64,000 nucleotides of DNA from contig NZ_SLUI01000010.1 of the NCBI RefSeq assembly GCF_004339805.1, forward strand, positions 115,153-179,152, given 5' to 3'. The stretch's first letter is position 1, and the number at the start of each line of letters is the position of its first letter. Of the stretch, positions 54,271 through 63,001 are shown piece after piece. This DNA comes from Anaerospora hongkongensis (lineage in GTDB: Bacteria > Bacillota > Negativicutes > Sporomusales > DSM-15969). A program made the position numbers and the translations under genes. The notes under the pieces were generated by a model that ran no database searches, was not told the origin of the DNA, and worked only from the letters and a program-made list of their open reading frames with translations.

Positions 54271-55443
54271 TTATAATTTGCCCAGCCATGATTCAATACG
54301 ATGGACAGCTTCCGACAACCTGTCTTCAGGCTGTACGAGAGCAATTCGGACAAAACCTTCACCAAATTGACCAAACCCACTGCCCGGAATCAATGCCACA
54401 CCTGCATGTTTTAGTAAATCCACAACAAAATCAAAAGAAGATTGTTGCGTCGGAACCGGAGCCCAAACATACATCGAAGCTTGAGGGCGGTTAACCTGCC
54501 ATCCCATTTGATTCAATCCATTAACAATAATATCTCTACGCCGCTGATAAGTCAATGCCGTCTCTCTAACACAATCCTGCGGTCCGGTTAAAGCGGCTAC
54601 AGCAGCTTGTTGAATCGGTTGAAAGATCCCATAATCGAAATTTGACTTTACTTTGCCCAGTAAAGCAATAACTTCTTTGTTACCAACAACCATTCCAGCA
54701 CGGCAGCCAGCCATATTATAGGTTTTCGACAAGGAATGGAATTCAATAGCGACTTCTTTTGCGCCAGGAATACTAAGGAAACTATCTGGTCTGTAGCCAT
54801 CGAAAACCAATTCACTATAAGCAAAATCGTGGCAAACCAATATATTATAGCGTTTGGCAAATGCGACGACTTGCTCAAAGAATTCGCGCGGTGCAGTTGC
54901 AGCTAACGGATTATTAGGATAATTAATAATCATCATTTTTGCCCGCTTCAGCACCGCCTCACTGATTGCAGAAAGATCCGGCAGATAATGATTCGCCGCC
55001 GTTAGAGGCATCCGATACAATTCCGCTCCGGCCATAAGCGGCCCGGCACTGAAAATCGGATATCCGGGATCAGGAACTAATACCACATCTCCAGGATTCA
55101 CAAGGCATAATGCAATATGAGCCAGTCCGTCCTGAGAGCCGATAAGCGAATACACTTCTGTCTGTGCATCCAGATCAACATCAAAATGGCTCTTGTACCA
55201 GTTGGAAACTGCATTGGAAAAAGCAGGTATTCCTTTGGATAACGTGTAGCCATAATTATTCCGGTTCCCCACCCCTTGCTGCAGAGCCTCAATAATATGA
55301 CCCGCAGGTGCTAAGTCAGGACTGCCGATACTAAGCGTAATAATATCTTTGCCTGCGGCAACCTGCTCTTTGCGCAAATTATCTACTTCAGTAAAAATAG
55401 CCGATGTCAGGCCCTGCATACGCTGTGCTTGGCGAAACTCCAC
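54271..55443 (-). CDS. dapL: Class I/II aminotransferase, LL-diaminopimelate aminotransferase-like
   Basis: 390-residue PLP aminotransferase with SIGSPDLAPAGHIIEAL, NYGYTLSKGIPAF, VNPGDVVLVPDPGYPI, the YPNNPLAA motif, and the PLP lysine in HSLSKTYNMAGCRAG. These fit the DapL group (LL-DAP aminotransferase), which together with DapA gives a short lysine route. Other aspartate-family aminotransferases share the same traits, so the substrate is only probable. GTG 55443 after AGGTGA, 67 bp from nfnB. Confidence 0.65.
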   Translation of the reverse strand: MEFRQAQRMQGLTSAIFTEVDNLRKEQVAAGKDIITLSIGSPDLAPAGHIIEALQQGVGNRNNYGYTLSKGIPAFSNAVSNWYKSHFDVDLDAQTEVYSLIGSQDGLAHIALCLVNPGDVVLVPDPGYPIFSAGPLMAGAELYRMPLTAANHYLPDLSAISEAVLKRAKMMIINYPNNPLAATAPREFFEQVVAFAKRYNILVCHDFAYSELVFDGYRPDSFLSIPGAKEVAIEFHSLSKTYNMAGCRAGMVVGNKEVIALLGKVKSNFDYGIFQPIQQAAVAALTGPQDCVRETALTYQRRRDIIVNGLNQMGWQVNRPQASMYVWAPVPTQQSSFDFVVDLLKHAGVALIPGSGFGQFGEGFVRIALVQPEDRLSEAVHRIESWLGKL

Positions 55444-55510
55444 TTCCAGTCACCTTCCTCAAGAATCCGTACTCTTTCTATTAGTTCCAGAAAAAAACCG
55501 TTAAATCCTG

Positions 55511-56905
55511 TTAGCAGCCTTTCTTTTTCTGGATATATTCATGAATAGCAAGAGCCGCTTTCTTCCCTGCTCCCATTGCTAAAATAACGGTTGCAGCTCC
55601 TGTAACAATATCACCGCCGGCAAAAACACCCTCTTTAGATGTTTGACCGTTTTCATCAGCCTTGATATTACCGCGACGATCTACCTCCAGCCCCGGAGTC
55701 GTTTGTTGAACAAGTGGATTGGGGCCCTGCCCGATTGCCATAATAACAGTATCAACATCAAGAACAAAATTAGAGGACGGAATGGCAATCGGTTTGCGGC
55801 GTCCCGATGAATCCGGTTCACCTAATTCCATGCGAATGCATTCTAAGCCCTTTACCCAGCCTTTGTCGTCACCAACTATGGCCATAGGGTTTGTAAGCAG
55901 TCGGAACTGAACGCCTTCTTCTTTTGCATGCTCCTTCTCTTCTGCTCTGGCAGGCATTTCATCTTCTGAGCGGCGATAGACAATATAAACATTCTCGGCC
56001 CCCAGCCGCAAAGCAGTACGGGCAGCATCCATCGCAACATTGCCAGCTCCCACAACCGCTACATTTTGGCCAGCATGTACAGGTGTGCCTGCTGCCGGAT
56101 ATTTATAAGCCTTCATTAAGTTAACCCGCGTCAGAAATTCATTAGCCGAGTAAACACCATTCAGATTTTCACCCGGTATTTCCAGAAAGTGAGGCAGACC
56201 AGCACCTGTTGAAATAAACACACTGTCGTAACCTTCTTCGTTTAACAGCTCATCTATGGTAAATGTTTTTCCAACAATAGCATTAACCATAATTTCTACG
56301 CCAAGCTCTTTTAATTCATTAATTTCGCTGGCAACAATTTCTTTGGGCAAACGAAATTCCGGGATGCCGTACATTAAGACACCACCAGGAGCGTGCAGGG
56401 CTTCCATTACGGTTACTTTATAGCCTAAACGGGCTAAATCACCAGCTGCCGCCAGTCCTGCCGGGCCAGCTCCAATAATGGCAACCTTCCCCTGGTTAAG
56501 TTCAGCCGGTTGGGCAGGCTGCTTAGTTTCTGATAAGCGGAATTGATCAGCAGCAAAACGCTCTAATCTGCCAATCGCTACTGGTTCGCCTCTTTTGCCG
56601 ACAACGCAGTATTTTTCGCATTGATCTTCTTGCGGACACACACGGCCGCATACTGCAGGAAGGTTATTTTTTGTTTTTATCTCAGCAATTGCAGAATCAA
56701 AATCACCATCTTTAATATGCTTGATAAACTCCGGGATATTTATCCCTACCGGACAGCCTTGACGGCAGGGGGCAGTTTTGCATTGCAAACAGCGTTTCGC
56801 TTCGCTTTGTGCCGTATCAGGTGCATACCCCAAAGCAACTTCCGAAAAATTTCTCCGTCTTTCCTGCGGTTCCTGTTCCGGCATTTTATTTTTTACCCAT
56901 GACAT
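55511..56905 (-). CDS. nfnB: NfnB: NADPH-binding subunit of the NAD(P)-ferredoxin transhydrogenase
   Basis: 464-residue protein of the GltA/glutamate-synthase small-subunit family. N-terminal cysteines CLQCKTAPCRQGCPVG and CGRVCPQEDQCEKYC bind two [4Fe-4S] clusters. An FAD GXGXXG (IIGAGPAGLAAAGDLA) and a second dinucleotide site (VVGAGNVAMDAARTA) follow. On its own it could be GltA, but it overlaps an NfnA-like gene by 13 bp, the arrangement of NfnAB, which bifurcates between NADH, NADPH and ferredoxin. Confidence 0.85.
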   Translation of the reverse strand: MSWVKNKMPEQEPQERRRNFSEVALGYAPDTAQSEAKRCLQCKTAPCRQGCPVGINIPEFIKHIKDGDFDSAIAEIKTKNNLPAVCGRVCPQEDQCEKYCVVGKRGEPVAIGRLERFAADQFRLSETKQPAQPAELNQGKVAIIGAGPAGLAAAGDLARLGYKVTVMEALHAPGGVLMYGIPEFRLPKEIVASEINELKELGVEIMVNAIVGKTFTIDELLNEEGYDSVFISTGAGLPHFLEIPGENLNGVYSANEFLTRVNLMKAYKYPAAGTPVHAGQNVAVVGAGNVAMDAARTALRLGAENVYIVYRRSEDEMPARAEEKEHAKEEGVQFRLLTNPMAIVGDDKGWVKGLECIRMELGEPDSSGRRKPIAIPSSNFVLDVDTVIMAIGQGPNPLVQQTTPGLEVDRRGNIKADENGQTSKEGVFAGGDIVTGAATVILAMGAGKKAALAIHEYIQKKKGC

Positions 56906-57729
56906 TTGCAGCTACCCCCTTGAGGACGTTCTTGCTTTTCATGATGATGATACATTCTTTGCCGGGCCATTAGTCCTGCAAAATCAACTTCGTGAGCATC
57001 AAATTCCGGTCCGTCAACGCAGGCAAATTTATTCTCATTGGCAACGCTTACCCGGCAGCCGCCACACATTCCCGTACCATCAACCATTATCGGGTTGAGG
57101 CTTACAATCGTATGGATACTATACGGACGGGTAACTTCCGCTACGCTGCGCATCATGACTACTGGTCCAATTGCCATAACGACAGCAATTTCTTCTCCTG
57201 CTTCGATCAGCTCTTTAAGCGGATCGATGACAAGACCTTTACGACCCTTAGAACCGTCATCAGTCGTTATATGGAAAACGTCGCTGACTGCTGCCATTTC
57301 TTTTTCGAGAATCAATAAGTCTTTATTACGGGCGCCAATAATCGAAATAACTTTGTTGCCCGCCTCTTTGTACGCTCTGGCAATCGGATACACAGGCGCT
57401 ACACCAATGCCTCCGCCAATACATACGACAGTGCCGAACTTTTCAATATGCGTGGCTTTCCCCAGCGGTCCTGCCACATCCAGGAATTGATCCCCTTGCT
57501 TTAAGCTGCCCATCTGCCGCGTACTGTGACCAACTTCTTGAAAAATAAGCGTAATCGTACCCTTCTCGCGATCAAAATCAGCAATAGTTAACGGAATTCG
57601 TTCACCCTCATCATCCATCCGGACAATGACAAACTGCCCTGGCTGGCACTTTTTTGCGATCAGAGGCGCTTGTACATGAAAAAGCTTTACACTAGGTGCC
57701 AGTTCTTCTGAGTAAACAATGGTATACAC
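56893..57729 (-). CDS. nfnA: NfnA: FAD/2Fe-2S NAD(H)-binding subunit
   Basis: 278 residues of the ferredoxin-NADP reductase/PyrK class: FAD-binding RIPLTIADFD, the NAD fold VVCIGGGIGVAPVYPIA, and C-terminal cysteines GTGMCGGC...FACVDGPEF for a [2Fe-2S] cluster. Adjacent nfnB overlaps. A sulfide dehydrogenase (SudBA) reading is possible, but the NfnAB reading fits the anaerobic context. Confidence 0.85.
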   Translation of the reverse strand: MYTIVYSEELAPSVKLFHVQAPLIAKKCQPGQFVIVRMDDEGERIPLTIADFDREKGTITLIFQEVGHSTRQMGSLKQGDQFLDVAGPLGKATHIEKFGTVVCIGGGIGVAPVYPIARAYKEAGNKVISIIGARNKDLLILEKEMAAVSDVFHITTDDGSKGRKGLVIDPLKELIEAGEEIAVVMAIGPVVMMRSVAEVTRPYSIHTIVSLNPIMVDGTGMCGGCRVSVANENKFACVDGPEFDAHEVDFAGLMARQRMYHHHEKQERPQGGSCKCHG

Positions 57730-57754
57730 TAATTCTCTCCTCCTGCCAATTCAT

Positions 57755-59035
57755 CTATTGTATAAGTCTCATGCCACGCTGTTGTACTTCCTTCAGCATC
57801 TGTTCTTCATCAATTGTTGTAAGCGTACGGTTATCCAGCAAAATTTTACCGTCTACGATAACGGTGTGCACATCAGCAGCGGCTGCAGAATATATTAACA
57901 GCGATGCCCTGTCATGGCGTGGGTACCAATGGGGAGCACGCATGTCAAATAAGGTTATGTCGGCTTTAAAGCCAGGAAGTAAGCTACCTGTGACCTGACC
58001 AAGTCCAAGTGCATTCGCACCAAAGGTTGTAGCCATGCTGACGGCCGTTGACGCCGGAATAAGCAGGGGATCGCCGCGATGCACTTTATGCAGCATCGCA
58101 GCCAGCCGCATTTCTTCCAGCATATCAAGATTATTATTGCTGGCCGCACCATCAGTTCCCAGGCCTACATTAAGACCGGCTGCCAGCATTTCAGGAACTG
58201 GTCCAATACCGCTGGCTAACTTCATATTGCTGCCAGGGTTATGAGCAACACGAACATTCTTTTGTTTCATAATTTGAATATCTTCCGCAGAAACATGAAC
58301 ACAGTGAGCTGCCAGTACTCCACGGTCTAATACACCTAAATCATTCATTAAGGCGATTGGCGTTTTTCCATGCTTTTCAATACAAGTTTTTACTTCCCCG
58401 GCTGTTTCTGCAAGATGAATATGAATCTCTGCGCCCAGCTTTTCCGACAACGCAACTACTTTTTTTAAATATGCAGGCGGACAAGTATAAGGCGCATGAG
58501 GCCCTAACATCACCGTTATTCGCCCTTCAGCCGCATTATGCCATTCCCGGTAAAAAGTTTCACTTTCAATCAACGCCTGTTCAGCGGTGGGAGCTACACC
58601 AGCCATCCCTCTTGCTAAAACTGCCCGAATGCCGCTTTGTTCCACTGCTTGGGCAACTTGCGGCATAAAGAAGTACATATCGGCAAATGTCGTCGTTCCC
58701 GATTTAAGCATTTCCGCAATTGCCAATTGAGTTCCCCAATAGACATCATCAGCAGTTAAATTGGCTTCTGCCGGCCAAATTTTGTTCTCCAGCCAGTCCA
58801 TCAGGGCCATGTCATCTGCATAGCTCCTAAACAGTGTCATCGCTGCGTGGGTATGCGTATTAATAAAGCCGGGAACAGCCAGCTTATCCGTGCAGTCAAT
58901 GACTCTATCCGCCTGCCAGCTTGCTGTTATCCCGCCGATCTCCTTGATGACAGAACCTTCAATCGCGATATCACCTTTTTGCATCTTTCCATTCGCTGCT
59001 AAAAACTCAGTATTTTTCAAGAGTATTTTACTCAT
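57755..59035 (-). CDS. mtaD: 5-methylthioadenosine/S-adenosylhomocysteine deaminase
   Basis: 426-residue amidohydrolase with the metal ligands HTHAAMTLFR, HIHLAETAGE, AAHCVHV and GTDGAASNNNLDM, typical of MtaD/SAH deaminase. Deaminates adenosyl moieties of S-adenosylhomocysteine, methylthioadenosine and 5'-deoxyadenosine. ATG 59035 overlaps the aldolase stop by 8 bp. Neighbours ahcY, mtnA, mtnP support the salvage role. Confidence 0.9.
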   Translation of the reverse strand: MSKILLKNTEFLAANGKMQKGDIAIEGSVIKEIGGITASWQADRVIDCTDKLAVPGFINTHTHAAMTLFRSYADDMALMDWLENKIWPAEANLTADDVYWGTQLAIAEMLKSGTTTFADMYFFMPQVAQAVEQSGIRAVLARGMAGVAPTAEQALIESETFYREWHNAAEGRITVMLGPHAPYTCPPAYLKKVVALSEKLGAEIHIHLAETAGEVKTCIEKHGKTPIALMNDLGVLDRGVLAAHCVHVSAEDIQIMKQKNVRVAHNPGSNMKLASGIGPVPEMLAAGLNVGLGTDGAASNNNLDMLEEMRLAAMLHKVHRGDPLLIPASTAVSMATTFGANALGLGQVTGSLLPGFKADITLFDMRAPHWYPRHDRASLLIYSAAAADVHTVIVDGKILLDNRTLTTIDEEQMLKEVQQRGMRLIQ

Positions 59036-59699
59036 TTGCTACAACCTCCTGTCGTTTGCGATACTGCTCAAGATAAAAGGCATGCATGCTGTCTACGTCT
59101 GCTTGACTTAATACGACAGCGCCCCCCAGCTGATTCGCATAGATAAAGATTTGTGCCGCTTTTTCGACAAGTTCACAAGCAGTAAGCGCCTCATGTAACG
59201 ATTTTCCGCAGCCGATTACACCATGGTTAGCCAAAAGAACCGCATTTTTATTGCCTAATGCTAAAACAGCGTTAGCAGCGAGCTCTTTCGTGCCTGGCAA
59301 AGCATAGCGAGCTACTTCAATTTCACCGCCGGCAAGCTGAACTAAATCCTCAATAATGGGAGGAATAGCTCTCCGGGCAACTGCACAGGAACTGGCAAAA
59401 ATACTGTGTGTGTGGACAATCGCTTGCACATCCGAACGAGCCTGATAAATGGCAGTATGTAATGGGAGTTCGGAAGAAGGCTTAAGGATCCCCTCAACCA
59501 CTCGCTCCTGGTAGTCAACAACCATAATATCATCTGTCTGCATATCCCGATAATTGCGTCCTGAAGGCGTTATTGCAATCATCTGCCCGCAGGGCGTGCG
59601 GGAACTAACGTTCCCCCACGTTCCTGCAACCAAATTCTTTTCCAGTAAGTTCTGACCTGTTACTAATATTTCTTTTTTTAGCTGCCCTATCGTTTTCAA
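59028..59699 (-). CDS. Class II aldolase (FucA/Ald2-like)
   Basis: 223 residues of the class II aldolase/adducin family with zinc ligands in IVHTHSIFASS and LLANHGVIGCG and GTWGNVSSR in the phosphate site. In the context of mtnP and mtnA it is probably a 5-methylthioribulose/5-deoxyribulose-1-phosphate aldolase that yields DHAP plus an aldehyde, rather than fuculose-phosphate aldolase. TTG 59699 after GGAGG. Confidence 0.75.
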   Translation of the reverse strand: MKTIGQLKKEILVTGQNLLEKNLVAGTWGNVSSRTPCGQMIAITPSGRNYRDMQTDDIMVVDYQERVVEGILKPSSELPLHTAIYQARSDVQAIVHTHSIFASSCAVARRAIPPIIEDLVQLAGGEIEVARYALPGTKELAANAVLALGNKNAVLLANHGVIGCGKSLHEALTACELVEKAAQIFIYANQLGGAVVLSQADVDSMHAFYLEQYRKRQEVVANE

Positions 59700-59717
59700 A
59701 ACATGCCTCCGCCTGCG

Positions 59718-60962
59718 TTAAGCCTGGTGCAAATAGTTATACTGTTCCGCAGTGAGTTGATCAATGGCAATATTCATAGCCTGCAGTTTTAACGCGGCTA
59801 CTTTTAAATCTAATTCATGCGGTAATTTGTGTACCGTGTTCTCCATCTTCGCATGGTTTTCTAAAATATATAATACGGATAAAGCCTGCATGGCAAAAGA
59901 CAAATCCATGATCTCTGTCGGATGACCATCACCTGCAGCCAGATTGACTAAGCGTCCCTCGGCAAGCAGATAAATTTTTCTGCCATCCTGCATGGTAAAT
60001 TCTTCAATATTTTTCCGAACTTTTCTAATAGAAACAGCATGCCGGGCAAGATCCTCTTTATTGATTTCAACATCAAAATGACCTGCATTAGCCAATAATG
60101 CACCTGATTTCATGTTCGCAAAATGTTCGCCGATGATAACGTCCTTGCAGCCTGTTAACGTAACAAAAATATCTCCCAAAGCTGCTGCCTGCTTCATAGG
60201 CATAACTTGAAACCCATCAAAAACAGCTTCAATAGCTTTAACAGGATCAATTTCAGTTATAATAACGTTTGCCCCAAGTCCTTTGGCTCGCATGGCAACC
60301 CCTTTGCCGCACCAGCCATACCCCGCAACAACCACTGTCTTACCAGTTATGGTAAGATTGGTAGTCCGCATAATTCCATCCCACGTAGACTGGCCTGTTC
60401 CATAGCGATTATCAAAAAGATATTTACAGTTAGCATCATTAACGGCTATCATTGGAAACTTCAGTTTTCCAGCATCAGCCAGACTGTGCAGACGCAGGAC
60501 ACCTGTTGTAGTTTCTTCTGAACCGCCGAGAATTCCTGCCGCCAATTCCGAGCGTTTTCCATGCAGCAGCGCAACTAAATCTCCACCGTCATCAATGATA
60601 ATATCGGGCTTAGTATCCAAAGCATGATGCAAGAACTGCTCATATTCTTCTTCTGTAGTATTGTACCAGGCATAAACAGTGACTCCCTGCTCAGCCAAAG
60701 CGGCTGCCACATCATCCTGTGTAGATAAGGGATTACTGCCGGTAATACAAACATTGGCACCGGCATTTTTTAAAACAAGCGCTAAATAGGCAGTTTTTGC
60801 TTCCAAGTGCATCGTGATAACCACATTCTTACCAGCTAGGGGCTTGGTTTTGGACAAGTCCTCATTTAATATATTGAGAACAGGCATAAACTCCTTAACC
60901 CAATTAATTTTATCATGACCTTGGGCTGCCAGAGCTATATCCCGAACGATTGATTTCATCAT
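59718..60962 (-). CDS. ahcY: S-adenosylhomocysteine hydrolase, short form (possibly S-inosylhomocysteine hydrolase)
   Basis: 414 residues. It has the NAD-binding GYGWCGKGVAMRAKGLGA and the substrate motif VNDANCKYLFDNRYGTGQST. The C-terminus ends at AEQYNYLHQA and lacks the K-X-YRY tail of the long eukaryotic and many bacterial forms. In Methanocaldococcus a similar short protein acts on S-inosylhomocysteine together with a deaminase; mtaD is nearby here. ATG 60962 (or 60959) follows GAGGTGG; stop-start contact with mtnA. Confidence 0.88.
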   Translation of the reverse strand: MMKSIVRDIALAAQGHDKINWVKEFMPVLNILNEDLSKTKPLAGKNVVITMHLEAKTAYLALVLKNAGANVCITGSNPLSTQDDVAAALAEQGVTVYAWYNTTEEEYEQFLHHALDTKPDIIIDDGGDLVALLHGKRSELAAGILGGSEETTTGVLRLHSLADAGKLKFPMIAVNDANCKYLFDNRYGTGQSTWDGIMRTTNLTITGKTVVVAGYGWCGKGVAMRAKGLGANVIITEIDPVKAIEAVFDGFQVMPMKQAAALGDIFVTLTGCKDVIIGEHFANMKSGALLANAGHFDVEINKEDLARHAVSIRKVRKNIEEFTMQDGRKIYLLAEGRLVNLAAGDGHPTEIMDLSFAMQALSVLYILENHAKMENTVHKLPHELDLKVAALKLQAMNIAIDQLTAEQYNYLHQA

Positions 60963-62012
60963 TTATATTCCACCTCTCTGTTGTTTTAGCTGATCAATTG
61001 CATTACGATAAGAGGGCCTTAGAACACCATATTCCGTAATAATAGCTGTAATCAAATGATGCGGGGTAACATCAAAAGCAGGATTAAATACATCTACGCC
61101 TGCCGGTGTACAAGCTATTCCACAAAATGTGGTAACCTCCTCAGGGTTGCGCTCCTCAATGGGAATGTCTTCCCCGGTTTCCATAGAAAAGTCAAAAGTA
61201 GATAGCGGTGCCGCAACATAAAAAGGAATATGATGCTGTTTTGCCAGTACGGCAACGCTATATGTACCAATTTTATTAGCAACATCACCATTTAAGGCAA
61301 TTCGGTCAGCTCCGACAATAACAGCCTGAACCATCCCCTTTTTCATAACCCAGCCTGCCATATTATCGGTAATCACCGTAACCGGAATATTATCCTCTTT
61401 GAGTTCCCATGCCGTTAAACGCGCACCTTGTAACAGCGGACGAGTCTCATCGGCATAAACCCTGCTAATCCGTTTTTCGCTCCAGGCCTGACGGATAACC
61501 CCAAGCGCTGTTCCAAAGTCAACGGTAGCCAATGCACCAGCATTGCAATGAGTCAACACGGACATACCAGTCTGTTCAAAAAGGGCTGCGCCAAATTCTG
61601 CTATTCTTTTATTTACTTGCCTGTCTTCGGCCGCAATAGCAAGTGCTTCTTCTTCTAATGCCTGAATGATAGCACCGGTACTGACGGCAGAATCCAAACG
61701 ACTCACTACTGCCAGCATACGGTCAATTGCCCAGGACAAGTTAACTGCTGTCGGCCGCGTCTCTTTAAGTTCCTCAGCTACCAGCCGCAGGTTGTGTTCA
61801 AAATCACCTTGATCATTTTGGATCTCATAAGCGCCTAATACCAGACCGAACGCAGCTGCGGCCCCAATAGCCGGGGCCCCGCGCACTTCCAGCCGCCGTA
61901 TTGCTTCGGCCACAACCCGCCAGTCTTTGCATTCAATCATTTGGACAGCTTGTGGCAGACAAGTCTGATTTAAAAGAGTTAAACATTGATTATTCCAATT
62001 CATTGATTTCAT
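60963..62012 (-). CDS. mtnA: S-methyl-5-thioribose-1-phosphate isomerase
   Basis: 349 residues of the aIF2B-like isomerase family: EVRGAPAIGAAAAFG, THCNAGALATVDFGTALGV with the catalytic Cys, and GADRIALNGDVANKIGTY with the catalytic Asp. Converts the ribose-1-phosphate to the ribulose form. I start at ATG 62012 (MKSMNWNNQCLTLLNQT, GCGGTGG upstream) since residues upstream of it are not family-like. Confidence 0.93.
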   Translation of the reverse strand: MKSMNWNNQCLTLLNQTCLPQAVQMIECKDWRVVAEAIRRLEVRGAPAIGAAAAFGLVLGAYEIQNDQGDFEHNLRLVAEELKETRPTAVNLSWAIDRMLAVVSRLDSAVSTGAIIQALEEEALAIAAEDRQVNKRIAEFGAALFEQTGMSVLTHCNAGALATVDFGTALGVIRQAWSEKRISRVYADETRPLLQGARLTAWELKEDNIPVTVITDNMAGWVMKKGMVQAVIVGADRIALNGDVANKIGTYSVAVLAKQHHIPFYVAAPLSTFDFSMETGEDIPIEERNPEEVTTFCGIACTPAGVDVFNPAFDVTPHHLITAIITEYGVLRPSYRNAIDQLKQQRGGI

Positions 62013-62028
62013 GGGAACCACCGCTTTA

Positions 62029-62823
62029 CTATAATTTAAAACCGCCATACTCAGCCAGCGCCGCCTGGCAGCTGCAGTCCGTGTTTGGCTCAAGCATAGT
62101 AATACATTCCATAATCAAATTTTTGATGTTTTCAGCATTGGCTGCCATAGTTTCCACGACTTCATTATGTGTTAACGGTTGTGGCGAGATGCCTGCGGCA
62201 AAATTTGTAACCATCGATACTGTAGCATAGCACATTTCAGCCTCTTTGGCCAATGTTACTTCCGGAACATTCGTCATGCCAACCAAATCGCCGCCTAATT
62301 TAGCAAACATCTTAATTTCCGCAGGAGTTTCAAAGCGCGGCCCCTCCGTACAAACATACACTCCTTTTGTATGGATTGCAATCCCTAAATTCTGCGCAGC
62401 AAGCTGTAATTTTCCTCTAAGAGTTGCGCAATAGGGTTCTGTTACGTCCAAATGGGCGACCCCTCGCTCTCCACCTTCATAGAACGTTGTGGTACGATTT
62501 TTTGTAAAATCCAGGAATTGGTCGATAATAACAAAATCTCCTGGCTTCATAGCCTGATTGAGCGAACCAACAGCAGTTGTTGCAATAATATTCTGTACAC
62601 CAATCTTTTTCATAGCCCAGATATTCGCCCGGTAGTTAATTAAATGCGGTGGAATGGAGTGTTTGCTTCCATGTCGCGGAATAAAGGCAATCTCTTTTCC
62701 TGCAAACTCTCCAACCTTGAAATTTACGGTTCCGTAAGGCGTGTCAATTTGCTCTTCCCGTACATTGTCCAGGATACGTGGATCATACACACCAGTGCCG
62801 CCGATTATTGCGATTTTAGTCAT
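62029..62823 (-). CDS. mtnP: S-methyl-5'-thioadenosine phosphorylase
   Basis: 264-residue nucleoside phosphorylase with IIGGTGVYDP at the N-terminus, PRHGSKHSIPPHLINYRAN (shortened to RHGSKHSIPPH), TEGPRFETPAEI and GMTNVPEVTLAKEA. Splits methylthio- or deoxy-nucleosides with phosphate. First gene of the run; ATG 62823 follows AAGGTGAT. No S-box riboswitch is visible upstream. Confidence 0.93.
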   Translation of the reverse strand: MTKIAIIGGTGVYDPRILDNVREEQIDTPYGTVNFKVGEFAGKEIAFIPRHGSKHSIPPHLINYRANIWAMKKIGVQNIIATTAVGSLNQAMKPGDFVIIDQFLDFTKNRTTTFYEGGERGVAHLDVTEPYCATLRGKLQLAAQNLGIAIHTKGVYVCTEGPRFETPAEIKMFAKLGGDLVGMTNVPEVTLAKEAEMCYATVSMVTNFAAGISPQPLTHNEVVETMAANAENIKNLIMECITMLEPNTDCSCQAALAEYGGFKL

Positions 62824-62945
62824 CTTATATCACCTTTGCCTATTTATTTCTACTACTTATCTTATAAAATAGCGCTCTTGTTATGCATAATAAAAAGCAC
62901 TACGTCTATTTTACTATATTTTACTACTTTCTATCTAGGTGAAAA

Positions 62946-62984
62946 AAAAGTTCTTCCTCACTTTGCAGTTGAGGAAGAACTTTT
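62946..62984. terminator. Terminator between the acetate-transporter-like gene and mtnP
   Basis: AAAAGTTCTTCCTCA pairs with TGAGGAAGAACTTTT around a 9-base loop. It lies just downstream of the transporter stop on the minus strand. Confidence 0.9.
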
Positions 62985-63001
62985 CGTTTTTAATGCTGGG
63001 A

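Noticed and set aside
54255..54380. Longer start of the ASCH-like protein inside the aminotransferase gene
   Set aside because: No ribosome site; the ATG at 54254 has GAGGAGAG at normal spacing and leaves the aminotransferase intact.
62013..62093. 27-residue N-terminal extension of MtnA
   Set aside because: The extension overlaps mtnP, is not like the family, and ATG 62012 has its own GCGGTGG site and the conserved start.
62824..62945. S-box (SAM) riboswitch ahead of mtnP
   Set aside because: I looked for the conserved multi-stem S-box pattern and its terminator and saw none.
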